From positions 1,612,001 through 1,676,000 of the forward strand of contig NZ_SODF01000001.1 of assembly GCF_004365875.1 (NCBI RefSeq): 64,000 nucleotides of DNA, given 5' to 3'. The position numbers were made by a program, and so were the translations under genes. The stretch is from Kribbella kalugense (GTDB lineage Bacteria; Actinomycetota; Actinomycetes; Propionibacteriales; Kribbellaceae). This document shows positions 1 through 8,178 of the stretch, one piece after another (position 1 is the stretch's first letter; each line of letters opens with the position of its first letter). The notes under the pieces are model-generated. The model had not been told where the DNA came from and did no database searches. It saw only the letters and a program-made list of their open reading frames with translations.

Positions 1-409
1 TCCATTGGCTCCACTGTTCCGGCGTACCGTTCGAGAAGATCGCGGACGACGCAAGGCCGGTGCCCTTCAGGGACATCCCGATGCCGGCATCACCCCAGAA
101 CAGTTCCTCGTGGACCAGCGGCATCAGTAGACCGGTCGGGTCGACGAACAGATTGATGTTCGCGTCGAGCCCGTACAGGCCGATCTTGGCGGCCTCCTGG
201 ATCACCGGCCAGGGCGTCTCCTCGCGCTCGTCCCACTCCGAGGCTGCCGGGCGGATCACGTCGGCGGCGAAGGTGTGGGCCCAGTCGCGGATCTCCTTCT
301 GCTCCTCGTTCAGAGCGAGGGAGAAGGAGCTCCAGCCCGGCTTGGACCGCTCGGCGCCGAGCTCGCCGGCGAGAGACATCACGTCCGCGGACACCACAGA
401 GTCAGCCAT
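1..409 (-). CDS. Acyl-CoA dehydrogenase, N-terminal part (FadE5-like), cut by window edge
   Basis: The reverse strand encodes about 136 residues of an acyl-CoA dehydrogenase and stays open to position 1, so the C-terminal part lies outside the window. Helical N-terminal domain motifs are visible, such as FSLALNEEQKEIRDWAHTFA and GDAGIGMSLKGTGLA. The start at 409 has GGAGG six bases upstream; an ATG at 415 abuts it too closely. The gene is divergent from a TetR gene followed by fadA2-fabG4-htdX like genes. In mycobacteria the same set (fadE5, fadA2, fabG4, htdX) is clustered, so a FadE5-type fatty acyl-CoA oxidation role is inferred from synteny. Confidence 0.8.
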   Translation of the reverse strand, partial: MADSVVSADVMSLAGELGAERSKPGWSSFSLALNEEQKEIRDWAHTFAADVIRPAASEWDEREETPWPVIQEAAKIGLYGLDANINLFVDPTGLLMPLVHEELFWGDAGIGMSLKGTGLASSAIFSNGTPEQWSQW

Positions 410-444
410 CAACATCCTCCGACGAGCAGCAGGGGCAGTACGAT

Positions 445-462
445 GTTACCGACGAGTGTAAC
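445..462. promoter_or_regulatory. Putative TetR operator between divergent genes
   Basis: Inverted repeat GTTAC-N8-GTAAC lies between the acyl-CoA dehydrogenase and the TetR gene. It overlaps a reverse-strand TAACAT box (448-443), a possible -10 for the dehydrogenase. On the forward strand TAAGAT (494-499) sits 6 nt before the TetR ATG, suggesting a leaderless transcript. Autoregulation by the adjacent TetR protein is inferred. Confidence 0.45.
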
Positions 463-505
463 CGTCGTTTGCACCAGGGGGTACCGCTGTGGCTAAGATC
501 GATCC

Positions 506-1243
506 ATGAGCTCCGCGCTGCTCGCGATCGGACGCCGCCGCACCACGGCGGAGCGCCGTCGCGACCGGGAGCGGGACATCATCCGCGCGACCCGGGAGTT
601 GTTCGACGAGCGCGGCACGATCGACGCTCAGATCGACGATATCGCCAAGCGGGTCGGGATCAACAAGGCGCTGATCTATCGGCACTTCGCAGGCAAGGAA
701 GAGCTGTTCGCGCTCACCCTCGTCGACTACCTCGGCGAGCTCGACAAAAGCCTCGACGAAGTAGACCACCCACGCCGGGCACCGCTCAATCGGCTAAGGG
801 CGCTGAGTGAGGCGTTCGTCGACTTCTGCCTGGGCTATCCGGCCTTCACCGACTGCGCGATGAGCCTGCTGCGCAGGACCGGCGAGCAGCTGTTCGGCGA
901 GATCACCGAGCCGGTGATGATGAAGCTGGGTACGGCGATGGCCGCGCCGCTGGAGCGGATCGCGGCGATCCTCGCGGCCGGTCAGCGGACCGGCGTGTTC
1001 GACGAGGTCGACACCGATTACCTGGCCAATCACCTGTACACGCAGACACTCGGATCGTTGCACATGGCAAGGGTCGGGTTGATCGTGTCGAGCGGGCAGC
1101 CGGGGCATCCGGTGGTGCATCATGCCGATGTCGGCACCGTCCGGTCGACGGCGATCACCGCCACGCTCGCCACCGCGGTCGGGCGAAAAGCCCTCAACCA
1201 CAGGACAACCACCCGCTCCGCTAGAGCAGGAGAGAAATCGTGA
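506..1243 (+). CDS. TetR family transcriptional regulator
   Basis: 245-residue TetR-type repressor. The HTH lies at about residues 20-65 (RRRDRERDIIRATRELFDER, then IDDIAKRVGINKALIYRHF), followed by a helical ligand-binding domain and a basic tail. Its TGA overlaps the GTG start of the thiolase gene by 4 nt, so it is probably translated with the fatty-acid genes it is expected to control. The ligand is likely a fatty acyl-CoA, inferred from context only. Confidence 0.85.
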   Translation: MSSALLAIGRRRTTAERRRDRERDIIRATRELFDERGTIDAQIDDIAKRVGINKALIYRHFAGKEELFALTLVDYLGELDKSLDEVDHPRRAPLNRLRALSEAFVDFCLGYPAFTDCAMSLLRRTGEQLFGEITEPVMMKLGTAMAAPLERIAAILAAGQRTGVFDEVDTDYLANHLYTQTLGSLHMARVGLIVSSGQPGHPVVHHADVGTVRSTAITATLATAVGRKALNHRTTTRSARAGEKS

Positions 1244-2517
1244 CCGAGACCCGCAAGGTGGCCGTCGTCGCCGGCAACCGGATTCCGTTTGCCCGGCAGG
1301 ACAAGACGTACCGCCATGCCTCCAACTCCGACATGCTCACCGCCGCGCTGAACGGCCTGGTCGACCGGACCGGCCTCGGCGGCCAGGAGGTGGGCGAGGT
1401 GGTCGCCGGCGCGGTCCTCAAGCACGCCCGCGACTGGAACATGGTCCGCGAGGTGGTCCTCGGTTCCAAGCTCGCGCCGACCACCCCGGCGTACGACATC
1501 CAGCAGGCCTGTGGCACCGGGCTCGAGGCAGCGATCCTGGTCGGCAACAAGATCGCGCTCGGCCAGATCGACGCGGGCATCGCGGGTGGTGTCGACACCG
1601 CATCCGACGCGCCGGTCGCGGTCAACGACCACCTCCGCAACGTGCTGCTCGACCTCAACCGGGCCAAGACGTACCCGGACCGCCTGAAGGTCCTCGCCCG
1701 CGTCCGCCCGAAGGACGTCGTACCCGAGATCCCCCGCAACGCCGAGCCGCGCACCGGCAAGTCGATGGGCGACCACGCCGCGCTGACCGCGCTCGAGTGG
1801 GGCATCACCCGGGAGGCGCAGGACGAGCTCGCCTACCGCTCCCACATGAATCTGGCGAAGTCGTACGACCGCGGCTTCCAGAACGACCTGATCACGCCAT
1901 ACCTGGGCCTCGAGAAGGATCAGAACCTGCGGCCCGACACGACTCTGGAGAAGCTGGCCAAGCTCCGGACCGCGTACGGCAAGGGCGAGACCGCGACGAT
2001 GACCGCCGGCAACTCGACCCCGCTCACCGACGGCGCCTCGACCGTCCTGCTGAGCACGGACGAGTGGGCCGCGGAGCACAGTCTGCGCCCGCTCGCATAC
2101 CTGACCCACTCGCAGACGGCTGCGGTCGACTACGTGAAGGGCGCGGAGGGCCTGCTGATGGCTCCGGCGTACGCCGTGCCTCGCATGCTGGCCCGGGCCG
2201 GCCTGACGTTGCAGGACTTCGACTACTACGAGATCCACGAGGCCTTCGCCTCCCAGGTGCTGGCCACCCTGAAGGCATGGGAGGATCCGATCTTCTGCAA
2301 GGAGCGGCTCGGCCTGGACGCGCCGCCCGGTGAGATCGACCGGGACAAGCTGAACGTGAACGGCAGCTCGCTGGCCGCGGGCCACCCGTTCGCGGCGACC
2401 GGCGGTCGGATCGTCGCCGCGCTGGCCAAGCAACTGGACGAGAACGGCGGCGGCCGGGGCCTGATCTCGATCTGCGCCGCGGGCGGCCAGGGTGTCGTCG
2501 CCATCCTCGAGAAGTAG
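1240..2517 (+). CDS. fadA2: Acetyl-CoA C-acyltransferase (thiolase, FadA2-like)
   Basis: 425-residue thiolase that cleaves 3-ketoacyl-CoA or condenses two acyl-CoAs. Visible are IQQACGTGLEAA around the nucleophilic Cys (near residue 90), the active-site His in EIHEAFASQV, the NVNGSSLAAGHPFAATGGR segment and the C-terminal SICAAGGQGV with the second catalytic Cys. GTG start overlaps the TetR stop. Followed after 8 nt by the FabG4-like gene. Synteny with mycobacterial Rv0243 supports the name. Confidence 0.88.
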   Translation: MTETRKVAVVAGNRIPFARQDKTYRHASNSDMLTAALNGLVDRTGLGGQEVGEVVAGAVLKHARDWNMVREVVLGSKLAPTTPAYDIQQACGTGLEAAILVGNKIALGQIDAGIAGGVDTASDAPVAVNDHLRNVLLDLNRAKTYPDRLKVLARVRPKDVVPEIPRNAEPRTGKSMGDHAALTALEWGITREAQDELAYRSHMNLAKSYDRGFQNDLITPYLGLEKDQNLRPDTTLEKLAKLRTAYGKGETATMTAGNSTPLTDGASTVLLSTDEWAAEHSLRPLAYLTHSQTAAVDYVKGAEGLLMAPAYAVPRMLARAGLTLQDFDYYEIHEAFASQVLATLKAWEDPIFCKERLGLDAPPGEIDRDKLNVNGSSLAAGHPFAATGGRIVAALAKQLDENGGGRGLISICAAGGQGVVAILEK

Positions 2518-2525
2518 GAGCTGAG

Positions 2526-3872
2526 ATGACGGATCGCTACCAGACGTTCACCCGGACGCCCCTCGGCCAGACCCTGGTGAAGAACCTCGGTCTGCCCGAC
2601 CCGACGCCGCTGCAGCGCTGGGTGCAGGGATCCCCCGTGATCGACGGGCCGGTCATCTTCGGCGCGATCGCCGAGACCGACGCAGGCAAGGCGATCCAGG
2701 CCCTGCTGCGCGACATCGGCGCCTCGTTCAGTACGGCGACCGAAGGCGTCGCGTCGATCGGGATCCGGCCGAAGGCGCTCGTCTTCGACGCGACCGGTGC
2801 GACCTCGACGGCCGAGCTGACCAGCCTGCAACGCTTCTTCTCCCCCGTCATCCGCCAGCTCGCCCCGGCCGGCCGCGTGATCGTCGTCGGCCGTACGCCG
2901 GAGCTCGCGGCCTCCACCGAGGAACACGTCGCCCAGCGCGCGCTCGAGGGCTTCACGCGAAGCCTCGGTAAAGAGGTCAAGCGCGGCGCCACGGTCAACC
3001 TCGTGTACGTCGCCCCGGACGCCCACGAGCAACTGGACTCGACGCTCCGCTTCTTCCTCTCCCCCAAGTCGGCGTACGTCGACGGCCAGGTCGCCCGGAT
3101 CGGGACCGGTCCGCTGGTCAGCAACGACCCGAGCCGCCCGCTTGCCGGACGTACGGCGCTGGTGACCGGCGCGGCCCGTGGAATCGGGGCGGCGATCGCG
3201 GACACGCTGGCCCGGGACGGCGCGACCATCATCGGCGTTGACGTACCGCAGAACGCGGACCCGCTCCGCAAGGTGATCTCCCGCTTGGGCGGCACCGAGT
3301 TGCTGCTCGACGTGACCGCGGTCGACGCGCCGCAGCGGATCGCGGCCCATGCGCAGGAGCAGCACGGCGGGCTCGACATCGTCGTCCACAACGCCGGCAT
3401 CACCCGCGACAAGCGGCTCGCGAACATGCGGACCGACACGTGGGACGCCGTACTCGATGTCAACTTGCGAGCACCCGAGCGGATCACGAAGTACCTGGTC
3501 GAATCGGGCGCCCTCAAGGACGGCGGCTCGATCATCGGCGTCTCGTCGATGGCCGGGATCGCGGGCAACAACGGACAGACGAACTACGCGACCTCGAAGG
3601 CCGGCGTGATCGGCCTGATCCAGGCGCTCGCGCCGAAGCTGGCCGACCGGCAGATCCGGATCAACGCGGTCGCGCCAGGGTTCATCGAGACCGAGATGAC
3701 CGCCAAGATCCCGTTCACGATCCGCGAGGTCGGGCGACGGATCAACTCGCTGCAACAGGGCGGCCTGCCGATCGACGTCGCCGAGACGATCGCCTGGTTC
3801 GCGGATCCAGCGTCGGCCGGCGTGACCGGCAACGTGGTCCGGGTCTGCGGCCAGAGCATGCTCGGCGCCTGA
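2526..3872 (+). CDS. fabG4: 3-oxoacyl-(ACP/CoA) reductase, FabG4-type two-domain SDR
   Basis: 448 residues, about twice a standard FabG. The C-terminal half (from about residue 205) is a short-chain dehydrogenase with TGAARGIGAA for the cofactor, the VHNAGITRD motif, the Ser of GVSSMAG and the YATSK catalytic Tyr/Lys pair. The N-terminal half is a degenerate Rossmann-like domain, as in mycobacterial high-molecular-weight FabG4. It likely reduces long-chain 3-ketoacyl-CoA with NADH. Start ATG follows AGGAGCTGAG closely. Operon with thiolase and MaoC genes. Confidence 0.88.
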   Translation: MTDRYQTFTRTPLGQTLVKNLGLPDPTPLQRWVQGSPVIDGPVIFGAIAETDAGKAIQALLRDIGASFSTATEGVASIGIRPKALVFDATGATSTAELTSLQRFFSPVIRQLAPAGRVIVVGRTPELAASTEEHVAQRALEGFTRSLGKEVKRGATVNLVYVAPDAHEQLDSTLRFFLSPKSAYVDGQVARIGTGPLVSNDPSRPLAGRTALVTGAARGIGAAIADTLARDGATIIGVDVPQNADPLRKVISRLGGTELLLDVTAVDAPQRIAAHAQEQHGGLDIVVHNAGITRDKRLANMRTDTWDAVLDVNLRAPERITKYLVESGALKDGGSIIGVSSMAGIAGNNGQTNYATSKAGVIGLIQALAPKLADRQIRINAVAPGFIETEMTAKIPFTIREVGRRINSLQQGGLPIDVAETIAWFADPASAGVTGNVVRVCGQSMLGA

Positions 3873-3873
3873 C

Positions 3874-4731
3874 ATGCCGACGCGACGGTACGACGACTCG
3901 CCGAAGTTCGGCCAGCTCTACGCCCGGACCGTCCGCGCGACACTCAGGCGGGCCGACTACGAGCCGAACGAGGACGGGCTGACGCTCGAGCTGCCCCGAT
4001 CGGCAGTCGATCAGGACCACCTGACGGCGTACCGGGAGGTCACCGGGTTCCAGGCCGGGCCGGCGCTGCCGACGACGTACCCGCATGTGCTGGCGTTCCC
4101 GTTGCACCTGGATCTGATGTCCGACCCGTCGTTCCCGTACAAGCCGATGGGGATCGTGCATCTGTCCAACACGATCACCCAGAAGCAGCCGATCCCGATC
4201 CACGCCGAGCCGGCGATCCGCGTGCACAGTACGCCGGAGCGGCCGCACCCGAAGGGCACCGTCTTCGACGTGATCAGCGAGGTCTTCGTCGATCACGAGC
4301 TGGTGTGGAGCGATCTGACCACGCTGCTCAGCCGGTCGGCCGGGGATCCGAGCGCACACGCGGACCTGCTGCCCGATCCGGTGCTCAGCCCGAACGCGTG
4401 GTGGGAGCTGCGCGGCAACCTCGGCCGCCGGTACGCCGCCGCGTCCGGCGACCGGAACCCGATCCACCTGTTCAAGCTGACCGCTCAGGCGTTCGGATTC
4501 CCGCGCCAGATCGCGCATGGGATGTGGGCCAAGGCTGCCGCGCTCGCGTCCATCCAGCGCGCCGGCGCACTCCCGGACGCCTTCACGGTCCGCGTCGACT
4601 TCCGCAAGCCGCTGCTGCTGCCGTCACGGGTCCAGTTCGGCTTCGAACAGTCCGGCAAGACGGTCGACTTCGCGCTGTACGACGAGTCCCACGAGGTCAC
4701 CCACCTGATCGGCCAGCTGCAGGAAGGCTGA
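3874..4731 (+). CDS. htdX: MaoC-like (R)-specific enoyl hydratase, HtdX type
   Basis: 285-residue double hot-dog hydratase with the signature DRNPIHLFKLTAQAFGFPRQ, which carries the catalytic Asp/His, followed by IAHGMWAKA. The N-terminal half is a degenerate hot dog. ATG one base after the fabG4 stop indicates tight coupling. In the pathway it would interconvert 3-hydroxyacyl and enoyl thioesters between FabG4 and the dehydrogenase. The name follows mycobacterial synteny (Rv0241c). Confidence 0.85.
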   Translation: MPTRRYDDSPKFGQLYARTVRATLRRADYEPNEDGLTLELPRSAVDQDHLTAYREVTGFQAGPALPTTYPHVLAFPLHLDLMSDPSFPYKPMGIVHLSNTITQKQPIPIHAEPAIRVHSTPERPHPKGTVFDVISEVFVDHELVWSDLTTLLSRSAGDPSAHADLLPDPVLSPNAWWELRGNLGRRYAAASGDRNPIHLFKLTAQAFGFPRQIAHGMWAKAAALASIQRAGALPDAFTVRVDFRKPLLLPSRVQFGFEQSGKTVDFALYDESHEVTHLIGQLQEG

Positions 4732-4787
4732 CCGCCCAGGCGGACCGCCACGCATGCAGAAGTCCGTCCGCTCGCCGTTGGCCACGC

Positions 4788-6035
4788 TCAGCTCGCGGCG
4801 TCGGCGTGGTTTCTGCGTGCATGGAGATCCGCCTCCTGCCGGATCCGGTCGAGGACCTCGCCGATCGGCGCCGGGTCGTGGCGGCGGCCGTCGCGCTCGC
4901 GGATGGCCAGTTCGCCGGCGGCGGCCTCGCGGGCGCCGATGACGGCCTGGTACGGCGCGAGCCGGTTCTCGCGGATCCGTGCGCCGAGGCTGCCCTCGTC
5001 CGCGTGCGCGACCTCGACCCGGAGACCGCGATCCGACGCCCTCCGAGCCACCTGGACGGCGATGTCCTCTTCGTCGTCGGAGATCGGGAGTACGACGACC
5101 TGCACCGGCGCGAGCCAGGCCGGGAACGCGCCGCCGTGCACCTCGATCAGCTGAGCAACCGCCCGCTCGATGCTGCCGACGATCGCCCGATGCACCATCA
5201 CCGGACGATGTTTGTTGCCGTCGGCACCGACGTACTCGAGGCCGAACCGCTCCGGCTGGTGGAAGTCGATCTGGACGGTCGACAGACTGAACTCGCGACC
5301 GGCCGAATCCTCCACCTGGATGTCGATCTTCGGACCGTAGAACGCCGCGTCGCCGGGCGCGTCCTCGTAGTCGATGCCGGCGTTCTTGAGGACGTCGCGC
5401 AGCAGTTCGGCGGCGTGCGTCCAGCTTTCGGCGTCACCGACGTACTTGCTGGCGGGGCTGTTGAACTCGGCGTCCTCCGACGGCAGAGCGAGGACGTAGC
5501 GCGAGGCGCTGATGCCCATATCGGCGTACGCCTGGTTGATCAGTCGGAGGGCGCTCTCTGCTTCACCGGCGACCTGGTCGAGGCGGCAGAAGATGTGCGC
5601 GTCGTTGAGTTGCATCGCGCGGACCCTGCTCAGGCCGCCGATGGCGCCGGAGAGTTCGGCGCGGTACTGGCCGCCGAGTTCGGAGTAGCGGAGCGGGAGC
5701 TCTCGATAGCTGTGAGATCGAGAGCGGTACATCAGCGCGTGGTGCGGGCAGATGCTCGGCCGCAGCACTAGTTGCTCACCGCCCATGTCCATCGGCGGGT
5801 ACATGTCGTCGTGGTACTTGGCCCAGTGGCCCGAGATCTCGTACAGCTCGCGCTTGCCGAGGACGGGCGAATAGACCTGCTGGTAGCCGGCTCTTCGTTC
5901 CACCTCGGCGATGTAGCTCTCCAAGGCGTGGCGGATCGCGGCACCGGCGGGCAGCCAGTACGGCAGACCGGCGCCGATCAGCGGGTCGGAGTCGAACAGG
6001 CCGAGTTCGCGGCCGAGCTTGCGGTGGTCGTACAT
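4788..6035 (-). CDS. Second threonyl-tRNA synthetase lacking TGS and editing domains
   Basis: 415-residue class II ThrRS that begins directly at the catalytic domain (MYDHRKLGRELGLF), so the TGS and N2 editing domains (about 240 residues) are absent. The three zinc/threonine ligands are retained: Cys in SICPHH, His in NDAHIFC and His in PVMVHRAIVG. Motif 2 Arg is in SRVRAMQLND, and a C-terminal anticodon-binding domain follows. A full-length thrS lies at 24.1-26.1 kb, so this is a paralogue. The start at 6035 has GGAGG five bases upstream. A leader ORF with three Thr codons and a terminator lie just upstream, implying induction when charged tRNA-Thr is low. A role as backup or inhibitor-resistant ThrRS is inferred. 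Confidence 0.88.
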   Translation of the reverse strand: MYDHRKLGRELGLFDSDPLIGAGLPYWLPAGAAIRHALESYIAEVERRAGYQQVYSPVLGKRELYEISGHWAKYHDDMYPPMDMGGEQLVLRPSICPHHALMYRSRSHSYRELPLRYSELGGQYRAELSGAIGGLSRVRAMQLNDAHIFCRLDQVAGEAESALRLINQAYADMGISASRYVLALPSEDAEFNSPASKYVGDAESWTHAAELLRDVLKNAGIDYEDAPGDAAFYGPKIDIQVEDSAGREFSLSTVQIDFHQPERFGLEYVGADGNKHRPVMVHRAIVGSIERAVAQLIEVHGGAFPAWLAPVQVVVLPISDDEEDIAVQVARRASDRGLRVEVAHADEGSLGARIRENRLAPYQAVIGAREAAAGELAIRERDGRRHDPAPIGEVLDRIRQEADLHARRNHADAAS

Positions 6036-6079
6036 GGTTTCCTCCAGGAGTTTGGGGGCGAGCAACCCACGGAGGCACG

Positions 6080-6111
6080 AAAAAGCCCCGGGGCACTTGC
6101 CCCGGGGCTTT
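6080..6111 (-). terminator. Attenuator terminator before the thrS paralogue
   Basis: On the reverse strand a perfect 13-bp stem (AAAGCCCCGGGGC / GCCCCGGGGCTTT) with loop AAGT is followed by a short T run. It lies between the leader peptide stop (6128) and the synthetase start (6035). The segment GTCCCGG (6142-6136) in the leader can pair with CCGGGGC (6105-6099) of the 5' arm over 7 bp, giving an antiterminator alternative. Confidence 0.85.
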
Positions 6112-6127
6112 GTCAGACAGTCAGGTG

Positions 6128-6181
6128 TCAGCGCGCCGGGACGTACTCCGGCGTCGTCGTCACTACTGCGCGCTTCAACAC
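6128..6181 (-). CDS. Threonine leader peptide of the thrS paralogue
   Basis: 17-codon ORF VLKRAVVTTTPEYVPAR with GTG start and three consecutive ACG (Thr) codons at 6160-6152, followed by TGA and then the terminator. A 6-bp hairpin CGCCGG (6153-6148) / CCGGCG (6139-6134) begins at the last Thr codon. A ribosome stalled at the Thr codons would block it and free GTCCCGG for the antiterminator. The layout matches classical ribosome-mediated attenuation. The start codon begins 5 nt after the tesB stop. Confidence 0.75.
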   Translation of the reverse strand: MLKRAVVTTTPEYVPAR

Positions 6182-6194
6182 GTTTTCTACGGTA
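6182..6194 (-). promoter_or_regulatory. -10 box placing a leaderless start at the Thr leader GTG
   Basis: TACCGT at 6194-6189 (TANNNT type) lies 7 nt before GTG 6181, so the transcript probably begins at the leader peptide start codon. The box lies in the last codons of tesB; no good -35 is seen. Confidence 0.45.
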
Positions 6195-7032
6195 GCAGAT
6201 CGGCGTCGAGTCCGATGGGACGAATCAGGCCTTCCTGGGCTACGGAGGCGATGAGGCTGCCGGGCTCGGTGTAGAGGCGGCCGGTGGCGAAGCCGCGGGC
6301 TCCGGAGGCGGACGGGGACGACTGGTCGTAGAGCAACCACTCGTCGGCGCGGAACGGGCGGTGGAACCACAGGGCGTGGTCCAGCGACGCAGGCTGGATG
6401 CGGCGGTCGCCGATGACGATGCCGTGCGGGAGGAGGCTTGCGCCGAGCAGGGTGAGGTCGCTGGCGTAGGCGAGTACGCAGGCGTGCAGCGCGGGATCGT
6501 CGGGAAGCTTGCCGGCGGCACGGATCCAGAACTGACGGCCGGTCACCCCGGCGAGGCGTACGTCGAGGGCCGACCACTCGCGGTCCCACTCGGCCGCCGC
6601 GCGTCCGGACCGCGCTTCCAGAACGGTCGCCAGCCGTGGCGCTTCCTCAGGCGGTACGACGTCATCCGGCATCGGGTCCTGGTGATCCAGGCCGGGCTCC
6701 GGACGCTGGAACGACGCGGACATGTAGAAGATCGGCTTGCCGTTCTGCGACGCGACCACTCGACGGCTGCTGAACGACCCACCGTCGCGGGTCGGCTCCG
6801 CGCGGTACACGATCGGGACCGACGTGTCGCCGGCGCGCAAGAAGTAGCCGTGCAGGGAGTGCACGACTCGCTCGGGCTCGACGGTCCGGCTCGCCGCGGC
6901 CAGGGCCTGACCGAGCACCTGACCGCCGAACACCCGTTGCATCGAGGTCTGCGGCTGACGCCCACGGAACAGGTCGACGTCGATCATCTCCAGGTCGAGC
7001 AGCTCGACCAGGTCCTCCAACGACTCAGGCAT
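6187..7032 (-). CDS. tesB: Acyl-CoA thioesterase II (TesB)
   Basis: 281-residue double hot-dog thioesterase that hydrolyses acyl-CoA to free acid and CoA. Visible are the N-terminal QTSMQRVFGGQVLGQALAAA with HSLHGYFLRAGDTSVPIVY, and the C-terminal ASLDHALWFHRPFRADEWLL with the catalytic Asp. Length matches the family (about 285). The 3' end runs into the thrS-paralogue leader, so read-through into that leader would also be subject to its terminator. Confidence 0.9.
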   Translation of the reverse strand: MPESLEDLVELLDLEMIDVDLFRGRQPQTSMQRVFGGQVLGQALAAASRTVEPERVVHSLHGYFLRAGDTSVPIVYRAEPTRDGGSFSSRRVVASQNGKPIFYMSASFQRPEPGLDHQDPMPDDVVPPEEAPRLATVLEARSGRAAAEWDREWSALDVRLAGVTGRQFWIRAAGKLPDDPALHACVLAYASDLTLLGASLLPHGIVIGDRRIQPASLDHALWFHRPFRADEWLLYDQSSPSASGARGFATGRLYTEPGSLIASVAQEGLIRPIGLDADLLP

Positions 7033-7091
7033 GCCTCATCCTGACAGGCCCCGCGCCCGATCCCGCTGTGGGACCGGTCACGCGGGGGTGG

Positions 7092-8006
7092 TCAGTCGTT
7101 GTCTTCGCGGTTCAGTTCTGCCAGGAACTGCTCTACCTCGGCGCCTAGTTCGTCGGCGGACGGGGTGGAGTCGGCCAGGAGGCTCTTGCGGGAGAGGGAG
7201 CCGGCGGCTGCGTCGTACTGGGTTTCGAGGGCCTTGACGACGGCGCTCGCGTCCTCGGAGTTGTCGACCTGCTCGTCGACCAGCCGGCCGGTGACGGCGG
7301 CCTCGTCGAGCAGGGCCTTGCTAGGGAGGAGCAGGCCGGTCGCGGCCGAGATCGCGTGCACCAGGGCCAGGGCGGCACCCGGGAAGCGGTTCTCTGCCAG
7401 GTAGTGCGGGACGTGTACGGCGAAGCCCATCGCGTCCTTGCCTGCCTCGCCGAGCCGCACCTGCAGCATCGTGCCGGCGCTTGCGGGCAGCTGCATCTCG
7501 CCGTCCCAGATGTTCGAACGGGTGACCAGCTCGGGCCGGGTGGCGTGCGCGGTCAGGCCGAGGGGCCGCGTGTGCGGCACACCCATCGGGATGCCGTGTA
7601 CGCCGACCGTGAGCGTCACGTTGTAGAGCTCGATCAGCTGCCGCACTGCCCCGGCGAACCGGTCCCAGTGATTGTCCGGCTCGGCGCCCTCGAGCAGCAG
7701 GAACTCCACGCCCGCGTCGTCCGTCAGCACATGCAGGCTCAGGTGCGGCGGCGTGTAGTCGATGAACCGGTCCTCGGCGAACGTCACCTCAGGCCGCCGA
7801 GCCCGGTAGTCGTGCAGCATGTCGACGTCGAACCGCGCCAGCAGGCGGTGGTCGAGCACCTCGAGCAGGTGGTCGGCAGTCACTCGGCCGGCTTGACCCG
7901 CGTCCATGAACCCGTCCAGCGAGTGCACCATGACCTTGGGCGTGGCCGCCGGGCCGGTCGCCACCGACTCGTCGACGATCTCGTAGAGGTCGTCCGGTCG
8001 CAGCAT
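7092..8006 (-). CDS. PAC2 family protein
   Basis: 304 residues with the PAC2 fold: KVMVHSLDGFMDAGQAGRVTADHLLEVL at the N terminus, then VHGIPMGVPHTRP and VPHYLAENRFPGAAL. Actinobacterial members (for example Rv2125) resemble proteasome assembly chaperones, but their substrate is not known. Start chosen at 8006 because AAGGAG (8018-8013) sits six bases upstream; a GTG at 8021 lacks a site. Appears monocistronic. Confidence 0.8.
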   Translation of the reverse strand: MLRPDDLYEIVDESVATGPAATPKVMVHSLDGFMDAGQAGRVTADHLLEVLDHRLLARFDVDMLHDYRARRPEVTFAEDRFIDYTPPHLSLHVLTDDAGVEFLLLEGAEPDNHWDRFAGAVRQLIELYNVTLTVGVHGIPMGVPHTRPLGLTAHATRPELVTRSNIWDGEMQLPASAGTMLQVRLGEAGKDAMGFAVHVPHYLAENRFPGAALALVHAISAATGLLLPSKALLDEAAVTGRLVDEQVDNSEDASAVVKALETQYDAAAGSLSRKSLLADSTPSADELGAEVEQFLAELNREDND

Positions 8007-8153
8007 CGTCGTCTCCTTCACAGTGGCCTTCAGGGCGGGTAGGCCCCGCTATCCTGCCCTGTCCTGAATCAACGTCGTGACTCCGGGCACAAATTCCGGT
8101 CATGGCGAAGATTCAGGATGTTCCAAGACTCGGCGGTCGGCGCGACAGCTCCG

Positions 8154-8165
8154 GAAAGCGCTTGC
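8154..8165. promoter_or_regulatory. Putative LacI-family operator
   Basis: GAAAGCGCTTGC with a perfect AAGCGCTT core has the GAAAGCGCTTTC look of LacI/CcpA-type sites. It lies 14 nt upstream of the GTG of the hydroxyacid dehydrogenase/DUF2264 pair. No LacI gene is adjacent; a regulator elsewhere is inferred. Confidence 0.45.
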
Positions 8166-8178
8166 TAAGTTGTTCGTC

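Noticed and set aside
1120..2433. Long reverse-strand open frame opposite the thiolase gene
   Set aside because: Arg/Val/Gly-rich shadow without family motifs, lying opposite a clear thiolase; high GC makes such frames common. The same applies to frames opposite glyA, thrS and the FabG4 gene.
4748..4824. Inverted repeat CCACGCATGCAGAA / TTCTGCGTGCATGG at the htdX/thrS-paralogue junction
   Set aside because: Arms match at 12 of 14 positions but the loop is about 49 nt and there is no T run; it may be chance or a weak convergent terminator.
6128..6194. T-box riboswitch before the thrS paralogue
   Set aside because: The leader is only about 150 nt, lacks the T-box sequence and specifier stem, and is better explained by a leader peptide attenuator.
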